This document shows, piece after piece, positions 7,430-15,863 of a DNA stretch of 64,000 bases. The DNA is from Fulvivirgaceae bacterium JP3-4. Its GTDB lineage: Bacteria; Bacteroidota; Bacteroidia; Cytophagales; Cyclobacteriaceae. Made by a program: the position numbers and the translations under genes. The stretch spans positions 1,054,001 through 1,118,000 of the forward strand of contig JARKND010000001.1 of the NCBI GenBank assembly GCA_029309925.1. Direction: 5' to 3'. The notes beneath the pieces are model-generated. The model made no database searches and was not told the DNA's origin. It saw only the letters and a list, made by a program, of their open reading frames with translations. Numbering within the stretch: the first letter of the stretch is position 1; each line of letters starts with the position of its first letter.

Positions 7430-8119
7430 ATGATCAAACTCAAAAACCTCGAAAAAGTTTACACTACTGAAGAAGTAGAAACAACTGCTCTGAACAACAT
7501 CAACCTGGAAATTAAAGATGGAGAATTTGTAGCCATCATGGGTCCTTCTGGTTGCGGAAAGTCTACGCTGTTGAACATCGTAGGGCTTCTCGACAACCCT
7601 TCAGGAGGAGAATATTATTTCGGTGAGCACGAAGTAGCGAAGTACAGCGAACGCCAGCGTGCACAGTTGCGCAAAGGTTCGATCGGCTTCGTATTCCAGA
7701 GCTTTAACCTCATCGATGAACTCACAGTTTTCGAAAACGTAGAGCTCCCTCTATTATATATGAAGGTTCCTGCAGCGGAACGCAAGACCCGCGTGGAAGA
7801 AGTATTGGAGCGCATGAACATCATGCACCGCAGAAATCACTTCCCTCAGCAGTTGTCGGGTGGTCAGCAACAGCGCGTTGCGATCTCACGTGCCATTGTT
7901 GCAAAACCAAAAGTGATCCTTGCCGATGAACCTACCGGTAACCTTGACTCTGCGAACGGTGAAGAAGTAATGAAGCTTCTCTCTCAATTGAATGAAGAAG
8001 GAACAACAATCGTAATGGTGACACACTCTCCTTACGATGCAAATTACGCACACAGAATTGTCAATCTCTTTGACGGAAAAGTGGTTACTGAAAACATTAA
8101 AGAGCACTTCCATATTTAA
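7430..8119 (+). CDS. ABC transporter ATP-binding protein (MacB/LolD-like)
   Basis: A 229-residue ATPase with Walker [10 protein letters not shown] (about 39-47), Q-loop FQSFNL, signature LSGGQQQR, Walker [13 protein letters not shown] and H-loop VTHS. This is the 3.A.1.122/LolD type that works with FtsX-like permeases. It sits 87 bases after the adaptor and before two permeases, and is followed by an intrinsic terminator, so the permeases may be expressed at a lower level. Powers export of an unknown substrate. Confidence 0.93.
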   Translation: MIKLKNLEKVYTTEEVETTALNNINLEIKDGEFVAIMGPSGCGKSTLLNIVGLLDNPSGGEYYFGEHEVAKYSERQRAQLRKGSIGFVFQSFNLIDELTVFENVELPLLYMKVPAAERKTRVEEVLERMNIMHRRNHFPQQLSGGQQQRVAISRAIVAKPKVILADEPTGNLDSANGEEVMKLLSQLNEEGTTIVMVTHSPYDANYAHRIVNLFDGKVVTENIKEHFHI

Positions 8120-8183
8120 ACTAGTAAAAGTGAATGTCAGGTGATTGTGGCGGTCAGTAAACCCTGACTTCCCTTTTCTGTGG

Positions 8184-8216
8184 AGCCTTCCAGGTAACTC
8201 TGGGAGGCTTTTTTTT
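8184..8216 (+). terminator. intrinsic terminator after the ABC ATPase gene
   Basis: A 10-bp stem (8184-8193 with 8200-8209, one G-T wobble) with a 6-base loop is followed by eight T. It lies 65 bases after the ATPase stop and 281 bases before the first permease. Confidence 0.88.
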
Positions 8217-8253
8217 CTCGCGGTGATCCTGAAGCCAGATCGGATGTGTAGGG

Positions 8254-8282
8254 CTCGAAATGACAAGCCGTGTCATTTCGAG
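8254..8282. repeat. perfect 12-bp inverted repeat containing TGTCATTTCGAG
   Basis: CTCGAAATGACA at 8254-8265 and TGTCATTTCGAG at 8271-8282, loop AGCCG. No T-run follows, so it is not an obvious terminator. The word GTCATTTCGAG resembles short dispersed repeats I know from other bacterial genomes, followed here at 8313 by AGCGAGAAA; the family link is only a suggestion. Confidence 0.65.
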
Positions 8283-8497
8283 TCTGCAGGCTATAGTAAA
8301 TGCTCACGATCACAGCGAGAAACCCGGCTTCCTGTCTTTGAACACTCAACTGTACGTAATCGTACAAATAATAATCACGTGGTATGGAATCCACGTCAAT
8401 CCCGCATCTTTTCAGCAATGGCACATTTCTTGGCCGCCTGGTGCAACCTTCAGTGCCTCACTGTAGTCTTAGAGCTGACTTCAACACCAAAACCCAC

Positions 8498-10870
8498 ATG
8501 ATCAAAAACTATTTACTCATCACCTGGCGGAGCATGATGAAAAACAAACTTTTCATCTTCATCAACATTTTTGGGCTCGCCATCGGCATTGCGTGCTGTA
8601 TCGTTGCGTACTTCAACTGGGAATTTGACAGTACTTTCAACTCCTATAATAAGAATGGAGAGAATATTTATCGTATAAGCACGGTTCGCGAATTCGAAGG
8701 GCGTGAACGCCTTTACGGATATGCGCCAGAACCCCTCGCGCTTGTGGTGAAACAAAATATGCCTGATGTCGATAAGGTTGTCAGGTTGAACTGGTCATGG
8801 TCAAATTTTAAAGTTGGCGACAACCTGTTTCCCGCTGAGCTCGCTTATGCGGACGCGGAGTTGTTCGAAGTTTTCACGTTTGAAATGATTGCGGGAAACC
8901 CCGCTGATCTGAAAGATAAATCGAAAGTGTTCCTTAGCGAAGAAATGGCGATGAAGCTTTTCAACTCGACAGATGTGGTTGGGAAGCAGGTGACGCAGGT
9001 GATGGGTGCTCAGACAAAAGAAGTGCAGGTGGGAGGGGTGTATAAGAAGCCTGCACCCAACTCGAGTATGAGCTGGGAATCATATATGTACTATGATAAT
9101 TTCTTTGACGAATCAAAGGAATCAAAAGACAGTGATTGGAAGTTGAGGAATACGGTCTTTTTACAGGTGAAGGATCCATCGCGCCTCACGGCAATCGACA
9201 AAGCTATTCAGCCCTACAGGGAAAACAACAACGCAGTCCGCGAAGATTTCAAGATCAAAAAATTTGTGCTTGATCCATTCATCGGCATGGCCCAGCGTGA
9301 CTCAGCAAACGATACGTGGTCGATGACGCGCACAGCGAATAACCGTGCTGCCGTAATTGCACCGGTGTTCATGGCAGTGCTGTTGTTGCTTATCGCATGC
9401 TTTAACATGACTAACACTGCCATTGCGATTTCGTCAAGAAGGTTAAAGGAAATTGGTGTGAGAAAAGTGATGGGTGGATTAAGGAGTCAGCTGATCGCGC
9501 AATTCATCGGTGAGACAACATTTATCTGTGTGATTGCACTCGGTTTTGGTTTGCTATTGGGCGAAGTGCTGCTCAGTTCCTGGAATGCCCTCTGGACAGA
9601 AATGGAACTGAACTCGCATTATCTTGATAATTTTGGATTCCTGGTTTTCATTGTAAGTACATTATTGATCACCGCACTTCTCGCAGGCGCTTATCCTGCA
9701 TTCTATGTCAGCCGTTTTGAGCCGGTCAGCATCCTGAAAGGAACATTTAAATTCGGTGGTTCGAATTTCTTCACGAAGATTCTTCTTGTGCTTCAATACA
9801 GTTTTTCGCTGTTGGCGATCATCTTCGCGATAGCATTTTACGGCAACTCAGTTTATCAGAAAGATTTTGATATCGGATTCGATCCTGATAATGTGATCAT
9901 CGCCTATGTTGACAACCAGGGCGAATACGAAACATACAAGAATGCGCTGTCATCGAACAAAGATATCAACATCATCGCAGGGTCGCAGCACAGCATTTTC
10001 TCATCGGGATACAATGACCCGGTAAAGCACGAGACAAAAGAGCTTGAAGTTGATATCATCAATGTCGGTGACGACTATGTGAAAACGATCGGCCTTCAAC
10101 TGCTTGAGGGACGCGATTTCATCAAGGATTCAGAAACAGACCGGAAAGAATCTGTGATCGTTACAAAAAAATTTGCAGACAGTTTCGGCTGGGATAATCC
10201 AATTGGAAAACAAATTACCTGGATGGATACGGTGCAACTCTATGTTGTTGGCGTGGTAAAGGATGTCTACACCAATGGTTTGTGGCGCGAAATGGATCCG
10301 CTGATGATCCGCTACACTACGCCTGACAAGTACACGCACGTCATTGTGAGCGTACCGCAGGAGAAAGTCAAAGACGTCAACACGTTTATGGAAAAGGAGT
10401 GGAAACAGATTTTTCCGAATCGGCTTTACAACGGACGCGTGATCAACGAAGGCATGGTTGAAGCGACACAGGTTAATGTTAATATCGTGAAGATGTTTGC
10501 GTTCCTCGGAATTGTTGCCTTGTTGCTTTCGGCCACCGGATTGTTCACGCTCGTTTCGCTCAATATCATCAAGAAAATGAAAGAGATTGGCGTGCGTAAA
10601 GTCCTTGGTGCATCGATAGGAAACATCACCCGCATCATCAACACTCAATTTGCCATCATGCTGGTGATCTCGTCACTGCTTGGATCATTGGGTGCTTACT
10701 TCCTGGTGGATCTGCTGATGTCGACAATCTGGAAATACTACCAGGCAACAACGCCTGTTACGTTAATTCTTTCTGTTCTCATGATGTTTCTGATCTCCGG
10801 GATAGCAATCGGATACAAAGTTTTCAGCGCAGCTTCAATGAATCCTGTGAAAACCCTTCGTGTTGAATAA
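8498..10870 (+). CDS. ABC transporter permease, MacB_PCD/FtsX type (first copy)
   Basis: A 790-residue inner-membrane protein with two MacB_PCD-FtsX modules: a membrane helix near residues 20-40 (IFINIFGLAIGIACC), a large periplasmic domain, three helices around 290-430, another helix and periplasmic domain, then three C-terminal helices and the ending NPVKTLRVE. Motifs RLKEIGVRKVMGG and KEIGVRKVLGAS occur in the two halves, the usual coupling segments of such permeases. Start 8498 (MIKNYLLITWRSMMKNK) is chosen as the family start. It probably pairs with the upstream ATPase; a terminator follows it. Confidence 0.9.
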   Translation: MIKNYLLITWRSMMKNKLFIFINIFGLAIGIACCIVAYFNWEFDSTFNSYNKNGENIYRISTVREFEGRERLYGYAPEPLALVVKQNMPDVDKVVRLNWSWSNFKVGDNLFPAELAYADAELFEVFTFEMIAGNPADLKDKSKVFLSEEMAMKLFNSTDVVGKQVTQVMGAQTKEVQVGGVYKKPAPNSSMSWESYMYYDNFFDESKESKDSDWKLRNTVFLQVKDPSRLTAIDKAIQPYRENNNAVREDFKIKKFVLDPFIGMAQRDSANDTWSMTRTANNRAAVIAPVFMAVLLLLIACFNMTNTAIAISSRRLKEIGVRKVMGGLRSQLIAQFIGETTFICVIALGFGLLLGEVLLSSWNALWTEMELNSHYLDNFGFLVFIVSTLLITALLAGAYPAFYVSRFEPVSILKGTFKFGGSNFFTKILLVLQYSFSLLAIIFAIAFYGNSVYQKDFDIGFDPDNVIIAYVDNQGEYETYKNALSSNKDINIIAGSQHSIFSSGYNDPVKHETKELEVDIINVGDDYVKTIGLQLLEGRDFIKDSETDRKESVIVTKKFADSFGWDNPIGKQITWMDTVQLYVVGVVKDVYTNGLWREMDPLMIRYTTPDKYTHVIVSVPQEKVKDVNTFMEKEWKQIFPNRLYNGRVINEGMVEATQVNVNIVKMFAFLGIVALLLSATGLFTLVSLNIIKKMKEIGVRKVLGASIGNITRIINTQFAIMLVISSLLGSLGAYFLVDLLMSTIWKYYQATTPVTLILSVLMMFLISGIAIGYKVFSAASMNPVKTLRVE

Positions 10871-10884
10871 TTAACCCGACAAAA

Positions 10885-10921
10885 GAGCTCCCCTGCGCCA
10901 CGGGGGAGTTCTTTTTTTTTG
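10885..10921 (+). terminator. intrinsic terminator after first permease
   Basis: Stem of about 9 bp (GAGCTCCCC with GGGGAGTTC, one wobble) and a run of nine or more T. It separates the two permease genes. Confidence 0.9.
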
Positions 10922-10974
10922 CCAACCTGTAACAAGCATGCAATTCCTGCGTCTAATTTTTCAATGACTACATT

Positions 10975-13380
10975 ATGCTAAGTAATTATTTCAAAGTTGC
11001 ATTGCGCAACATTCTTAAATACAAGTTCTTTTCAGCGATCAACATTCTGGGAATGACGATCGGGATAACCGCCTGTCTGCTCATCGTGTTGTATGTGACA
11101 GATGAATTGAGCTACGACCGCTTTCACAGCAAAGCCGACCGCATTTATCAGATCGGCTTGCATGGAAAGATTGGTGACCAGGACATTCGAACATCCACCA
11201 CGTGTCCTCCTATGGCCGAGGCTTTCGTGAAGGAAATTTCGGGTGTGAGCGAGGCCACGCGGATCGCGAACTTCTGGGGCGCGCCAATCATCAAAAACGG
11301 TGATAAGATCTTTACCGAAGAACGTGTTTTCTATGCTGATTCAAACTTCTTCAGCTTTTTCTCATTTGTGCTGAAAGAAGGAGAGATCAAGACCGCGTTG
11401 CTGGAGCCCAACACTGTTGTGATAACCGAAAGTATGGCGAAAAAATATTTCGGTAACGAATCGCCTATGGGCAAGCTGCTGACGATCGGTCAGGATAACG
11501 CTACCTACAAGGTCACTGGCATTTCGGAAGATGCTCCGCTGAATTCGCATTTCATTTACAATGTCCTGATTTCGAGCGCATCGGGTCAGCACCTGAAGTC
11601 AACGCAGTGGCTCAACAACTATCTGCACACATACATCGCGCTCGAGAAGGGAGCAAGCCTTGCAACGGTCCAAAGCAAATTTCCGGAAATGGTTGTGAAA
11701 TATGTCGGCCCTGAACTGGAAAAACTGATGGGCATTTCCATTGAGCAGATGGACAAGTCGGGTGGCGCATATGGCTATTACACCACCGCACTGACTGACA
11801 TTCACCTGAAGTCAACTTCACAGCATGACATGGAGCCTGGCGGAAATATTACTTATGTCTATTTCTTCGCTGCCATCGGATTGTTCATCATTGTTATTGC
11901 CTGTATCAACTTTATGAACCTCTCTACCGCGCGATCTGCAGGTCGCGCGAAGGAAGTAGGTCTCCGGAAAACATTGGGTTCACTTCGCGGTCAAATGATC
12001 GGACAGTTCCTTGCTGAGTCGATGGTATACAGCCTTATCACGGTTATTCTTGCTTTCGGGCTTTGCTACCTACTGCTGCCACAGTTCAATCTTCTCTCGG
12101 GAAAACAACTGGGCATGGATGTTCTCATCAGCCCGCTCTTCATCGGATCATTAATTGGCGTGGCAATTTTTGTCGGCCTTGTTGCCGGAAGTTATCCGGC
12201 ATTCTATCTCACCTCATTCAATGCAGTGGAAGTTCTCAAAGGCAAGGTACGCGCAGGGGTGAAGAGTAAAGGCGTGAGAAGCATGCTCGTGGTGTTGCAA
12301 TTCGCGCTGTCGATCTTCCTTATCATTTTTACCGGAGTGGTTTATCAGCAGATCAAATTCATGCAAAACCGCGACATGGGTATCGATAAACACAACGTGC
12401 TTGTCATTCACAGCGCGACCCGGCTCGGGAATAATATGGATGCCTTCCACAATGCGCTTACCGAGCAAACCGGGATCGTAAAAGCGAGCTATACGAACAA
12501 CAGCTTCCCTGGCGTGAACAACACAACAGTATTCAAGGCGGCAGCTTCGGAGCAGGATCATATCATGGGCGTATACTACGCTGATTACGATCACCAGGAT
12601 GTGATGAAATTTCAATTGAAGGAAGGCCGTTATTTCTCACGCGATTTTCCGTCAGATTCTTCAGCCATTCTGCTAAATGAAGCCGCAGTGAAGGAGTTTG
12701 GTTTCAAAAATCCATTGCAGGAAGAAGTTATTTACAATGACGATGGCGCCAGCGAACGTCTCCGTGTGATCGGAGTCTATAAAGATTTCAACTTCGAATC
12801 GCTGAAGCATGAAGTTCGTCCACTGGCGATCCGCCTGACAAAAACGTCACATCAACTCATGGTTCGCTACGAAGGCGATGCAAAAGCTGCTGTCACAACT
12901 ATTGAAAAGCTGTGGAAGCAATACGCTGCCAATGAGCCCTTCGACTATGCGTTCCTCGACCAGAATTTTGACGGACTGTTCCGTGCAGAGCAACGGATGG
13001 GTGAGCTCTTCACCATCTTCTCCGGCCTTGCAATCTTTATCGCATGTCTTGGCCTGTTTGCACTCGCTGCATTCACGGCAGAACAGCGCACGAAAGAGAT
13101 CGGAATTCGCAAAGCGCTCGGAGCATCAACATCCGGTGTGGCCATTCTGTTGTCGAAAGAATTCACGAAGCTGGTGCTTGTTGCAATTATTCCGGCAGTG
13201 CTGGTAGCGTACTATGTTGTCACAAACTGGCTTGGCACCTTTGCTTATCATGTTGAATTGAGCCCGTGGATTTTTATCGCAAGCGGTGCGATTGCGATTG
13301 TGATTGCCTGGATAACAGTGAGTTTCCAGTCGATCAAAGCGGCCGCCACAAACCCTGTTGAATCCCTTCGCTACGAATAA
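10975..13380 (+). CDS. ABC transporter permease, MacB_PCD/FtsX type (second copy)
   Basis: An 801-residue paralogue of the preceding permease with the same layout: first helix at about 18-40 (FSAINILGMTIGITACLLI), two periplasmic MacB_PCD domains, two FtsX helix groups and the ending NPVESLRYE. Coupling motifs AKEVGLRKTLGS and TKEIGIRKALGA are present. Tandem divergent permeases behind one ATPase are common in Bacteroidota; whether the two form a heterodimer or serve alternative substrates cannot be told. Its own terminator closes the cluster. Confidence 0.9.
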   Translation: MLSNYFKVALRNILKYKFFSAINILGMTIGITACLLIVLYVTDELSYDRFHSKADRIYQIGLHGKIGDQDIRTSTTCPPMAEAFVKEISGVSEATRIANFWGAPIIKNGDKIFTEERVFYADSNFFSFFSFVLKEGEIKTALLEPNTVVITESMAKKYFGNESPMGKLLTIGQDNATYKVTGISEDAPLNSHFIYNVLISSASGQHLKSTQWLNNYLHTYIALEKGASLATVQSKFPEMVVKYVGPELEKLMGISIEQMDKSGGAYGYYTTALTDIHLKSTSQHDMEPGGNITYVYFFAAIGLFIIVIACINFMNLSTARSAGRAKEVGLRKTLGSLRGQMIGQFLAESMVYSLITVILAFGLCYLLLPQFNLLSGKQLGMDVLISPLFIGSLIGVAIFVGLVAGSYPAFYLTSFNAVEVLKGKVRAGVKSKGVRSMLVVLQFALSIFLIIFTGVVYQQIKFMQNRDMGIDKHNVLVIHSATRLGNNMDAFHNALTEQTGIVKASYTNNSFPGVNNTTVFKAAASEQDHIMGVYYADYDHQDVMKFQLKEGRYFSRDFPSDSSAILLNEAAVKEFGFKNPLQEEVIYNDDGASERLRVIGVYKDFNFESLKHEVRPLAIRLTKTSHQLMVRYEGDAKAAVTTIEKLWKQYAANEPFDYAFLDQNFDGLFRAEQRMGELFTIFSGLAIFIACLGLFALAAFTAEQRTKEIGIRKALGASTSGVAILLSKEFTKLVLVAIIPAVLVAYYVVTNWLGTFAYHVELSPWIFIASGAIAIVIAWITVSFQSIKAAATNPVESLRYE

Positions 13381-13406
13381 ATTCGTAGCACCAACCGAAT
13401 AAAAAG

Positions 13407-13428
13407 AGGCGCTTTTTGGCGCCTTTTT
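13407..13428 (+). terminator. intrinsic terminator at end of efflux cluster
   Basis: AGGCGC...GCGCCT stem (13407-13412, 13419-13424) with a 6-base loop followed by a T-run; an A-run before the stem would let it work on both strands. Confidence 0.88.
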
Positions 13429-13514
13429 CGCGTTTTTTAGGGTCAATATTAAGTTTTTGAAAAGGCGTTCGTCTTCCGGCCAGTTTTTATAAATTGGATT
13501 ATCAACCACTAGTT

Positions 13515-13793
13515 ATGGAAAAGATCAAAGTATCGAAGAAGGCATTGAAGAGCTTGCTGAGCGATTCAATGAACACGGCTATAGGTAACTTAGAGCTACC
13601 CAAGCCAACAAAAAAGGTTAAGAAACTTCTTGACCGCAGCTCAAAGAAGCTGGCTTCTGAATTCGTTCGGATCATGAAGAAAGAACATTCGAAGTCGAAA
13701 AAAGCTGAAAAGGATCTGGCATACGTGGACGATGTCCTCAAAGGAAAGAAATCCAAAAAAAACCGGAAACTTCAGCCTGTTGAAACGGTTTAG
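13515..13793 (+). CDS. small lysine-rich hypothetical protein
   Basis: A 92-residue, very basic protein with no signal peptide or membrane segment. Lysine pairs recur throughout (VSKKAL, TKKVKKLL, SSKKLAS, KSKKAEK, KGKKSKKNRK). It could bind nucleic acid or the ribosome, but I recognise no domain. ATG 13515 is preferred to an in-frame TTG at 13494. Its own terminator lies 26 bases past the stop, which supports a real short transcript. Confidence 0.6.
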   Translation: MEKIKVSKKALKSLLSDSMNTAIGNLELPKPTKKVKKLLDRSSKKLASEFVRIMKKEHSKSKKAEKDLAYVDDVLKGKKSKKNRKLQPVETV

Positions 13794-13818
13794 TTTCAGG
13801 TTTATAAACGATGTTTGA

Positions 13819-13843
13819 AACCAGGGGGAACTCTGGTTTTTTT
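13819..13843 (+). terminator. intrinsic terminator after the lysine-rich protein gene
   Basis: AACCAG/CTGGTT stem with an 8-base loop and a seven-T tract. Confidence 0.8.
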
Positions 13844-13855
13844 CATTTCTACTAG

Positions 13856-14143
13856 AGTCACTAGTCACTGGTCATTAGAAATTGGGAGGAAAGAGGTCAA
13901 TGAGGAAAGAGGAAATAGGGATAGTCACTGGTCATTAGATACTAGGAGGAAAAAGTAATTGGGAAGTCAGGTCGAAAGAAAATTAGAGGAAAAATGTCTT
14001 ACAAAAAAGGAATTGGGATTGCCAGCATGATAGGAAAAGTCTAATAAGGAAAAGGTAATCGAAAATGTGCCGCTCCTTTTTTCTAATTTCCTTTTTCTCT
14101 TTCCTCCCAATGCCAATGACCAATGACCAGTGACTAGTGACTA
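13856..14143. repeat. convergent RGTCAYT heptamer arrays filling a 347-bp gap
   Basis: On the + strand AGTCACT, AGTCACT, GGTCATT begin at 13856, with a further AGTCACT-GGTCATT copy at 13923. From the other end, the lycopene cyclase stop codon TAG starts TAGTCAC, TAGTCAC, TGGTCAT, TGGTCAT, TGGCATT (14143 down to 14109, minus strand). Both arms are followed by GGGAGGAAAG, so the gap is bounded by an inverted repeat. The middle is purine-rich (GGAGGAAA, GAGGAAAAA) with no gene. Confidence 0.9.
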
Positions 14144-14836
14144 ATAAACCCTCCGATATTCGAGTTCCTCCGCAATAGTCACTGACATGAGAATCATCAG
14201 CATTCCATAAAAGACATCTTCAAGCGGAATTGTTCCGAGGCGGATGCCCATGTTTTCATTGTCGTTGTACCACACTACGGGTTCATCGATCCAGGATCCG
14301 GTGAGGATGCCGTTGACGATAAAAAACGGGATGAGAATGAACATGAAGGAAAAATAGAAACGACCCATGTATCGCGGGCGCAGTTTCAGCATCTGGTACG
14401 CGAGGAATAAGCCCAGCGCCATGAAGGTTACACCTGTGTATGCATTACCAATGTAATAGCCACCAAAGAGCAGCATGCAGAAAATAATGACACTCGAAAT
14501 TATCTCATGGTGCGGATAAAAGTAATCGCGTTCAAAGAGATATGTCAGCGCAAAGTTCATGAAGATGCAGGCGTACGGAATACAGAAGAAGAAGAGCACT
14601 TCTTCGAGCGGCAGACTCATAATCTTCATTCCCGTAAGGTATTTCTCATTAAAACCCCAGATTCCCATTTGTGTGAACAGCTCATCCCACAGAATGAAGA
14701 TGATGGCCGTGATCGTAATGGCAGGAAGCACATACTTCCATTTTTTTGAAAAATTAGCCTTTGGATAGAAGCTGAACAGGAATGGCACGATGAAAGAACC
14801 AATGTTCAGCGCCAGATACAGGTATTTCTGATTCAA
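14141..14836 (-). CDS. lycopene beta-cyclase, fused CrtYc/CrtYd type
   Basis: A 231-residue membrane protein with about seven helices. It carries two copies of the lycopene-cyclase-domain pattern: WDELFTQMGIWGFNEKYLTG then SLPLEEVLFFFCIPYAC in the first half, and the matching WYNDNENMGIRLGTIPLEDVFYG in the second. It would cyclise both ends of lycopene to give beta-carotene in the inner membrane. No ATG lies before the first helix; TTG at 14836, 8 bases after the crtZ stop, is the likely start. Last gene of the carotenoid operon; its stop codon is also the first triplet of a heptamer array. Confidence 0.88.
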   Translation of the reverse strand: MNQKYLYLALNIGSFIVPFLFSFYPKANFSKKWKYVLPAITITAIIFILWDELFTQMGIWGFNEKYLTGMKIMSLPLEEVLFFFCIPYACIFMNFALTYLFERDYFYPHHEIISSVIIFCMLLFGGYYIGNAYTGVTFMALGLFLAYQMLKLRPRYMGRFYFSFMFILIPFFIVNGILTGSWIDEPVVWYNDNENMGIRLGTIPLEDVFYGMLMILMSVTIAEELEYRRVY

Positions 14837-14844
14837 AGTGGGGA

Positions 14845-15339
14845 CTATTGAGTTTGCGATCTTTCCTTCCTCAATATAAAGTTTTTTGGTTCATATTTTT
14901 TCGGGGCAATCAAGAAACCAAAAGCTTCGCAGCCTTCCTTCGTGTGTTTGCTGTGGTGGACGTAGTGTGCATTGATCATCCGCTGAAGGTACCGGCTGCG
15001 CTTCGCAGGTCTCCAACGCAAACGTTGGTGCACAATGATATCGTGGAAGACGAGATAAAAAAGACCATAGCAGAATATACCCAACCCTACTGCGAGCATA
15101 TAAGGGTTGTACTTTACAAGCGAAAAATAATAGAAGATCCCGATCGATGGAATGCTGAAAACAACTGCGAAAAGATCGTTGCGTTCCAGGCTGTGGTCAT
15201 GCACTGTATGGTGTGACTTGTGCCACGTCCATAAGATGCCGTGCATGATGTATTTATGCGTAAACCATGCAACAAATTCCCAGAACAAAAATGTCGCGAT
15301 GACGATGAGTGAACAGATAACAATTACTTTCGCTTCCAT
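14845..15339 (-). CDS. crtZ: beta-carotene hydroxylase (fatty acid hydroxylase superfamily)
   Basis: A 164-residue membrane di-iron enzyme with the histidine clusters HKYIMHG, HKSHHTVHDH and, near the C-terminus, HYVHHSKH. Hydroxylates the beta-rings of beta-carotene, giving cryptoxanthin and then zeaxanthin. Three to four helices. It lies 2 bases after the SRPBCC gene and 8 bases before the lycopene cyclase, so it is clearly in the operon. No ketolase gene is seen here, so zeaxanthin is the expected end product unless later enzymes are elsewhere. Confidence 0.92.
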   Translation of the reverse strand: MEAKVIVICSLIVIATFLFWEFVAWFTHKYIMHGILWTWHKSHHTVHDHSLERNDLFAVVFSIPSIGIFYYFSLVKYNPYMLAVGLGIFCYGLFYLVFHDIIVHQRLRWRPAKRSRYLQRMINAHYVHHSKHTKEGCEAFGFLIAPKKYEPKNFILRKERSQTQ

Positions 15340-15341
15340 AA

Positions 15342-15830
15342 CTAAACACCAGCCGGCACAGCGGTCTTACGTTTTGTAAAATAAGTTCCCAGTACGCTGA
15401 ACCGGTAATCAAAAATAGCATTTACTTCACGCGCCACAAACAGAGCATTGACGAGCCTGCCCAGGATCCCAAAGGGAATCGCGTAATGAAGTTCGTCTGT
15501 CATCTCCACGCCACCTTCAACTTCCTTAAAATGATGCTGATGATGCCACAGCCTGTACGGTCCCGACACCTGAGTATCGACAAAATGATAGGGCTCGTTA
15601 ACCTGCGTGATCTCGGTGACCCAATTGACGGACAGCCACGATTTGATGCGCACCCGATACCGGATGATCTGCCCTGCATACATCTTGTCTCCTCCTGATA
15701 TGTGCAGAATTCTGAAGTTCATCTCTGCCGGAGTAATGACACCAAGATTTTTTGGAGACGAAAAAAAATCCCACGCCTGGCTCAGTGTGACCGGCAGAAA
15801 CTGCGTGCGTTTAAGGTGATAGACTTTCAT
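15342..15830 (-). CDS. SRPBCC-fold protein in carotenoid operon
   Basis: A 162-residue soluble protein of the START/SRPBCC lipid-binding fold (residues ~5-150), seen from AWDFFSSPKNLGVITPAEMNF and RLWHHQHHFKEVEGG. Members bind hydrophobic ligands; a role in handling carotenoid intermediates or in membrane ordering is inference only. It is packed between photolyase (33 bases) and crtZ (2 bases), a conserved-looking position in pigmented Bacteroidota as far as I recall. Confidence 0.8.
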   Translation of the reverse strand: MKVYHLKRTQFLPVTLSQAWDFFSSPKNLGVITPAEMNFRILHISGGDKMYAGQIIRYRVRIKSWLSVNWVTEITQVNEPYHFVDTQVSGPYRLWHHQHHFKEVEGGVEMTDELHYAIPFGILGRLVNALFVAREVNAIFDYRFSVLGTYFTKRKTAVPAGV

Positions 15831-15863
15831 CGACTTAATAACAGGGATAATGCGGAAATGTTC

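Larger units (their letters stand above)
8120..8497. other. 378-bp gap: terminator and three small inverted repeats
   Basis: No credible gene. It contains an intrinsic terminator (8184-8216), a perfect 12-bp inverted repeat CTCGAAATGACA/TGTCATTTCGAG with a 5-base loop (8254-8282), TGTACG/CGTACA (8351-8366) and ACGTGG/CCACGT (8377-8396). An open frame upstream of the permease start at 8498 runs through these repeats and has no domain match, so I leave it uncalled. Confidence 0.7.

Noticed and set aside
8384-8497. Extended N-terminus of the first permease
   Set aside because: The extension lacks any family similarity and crosses inverted repeats; the permease signature starts at 8498.
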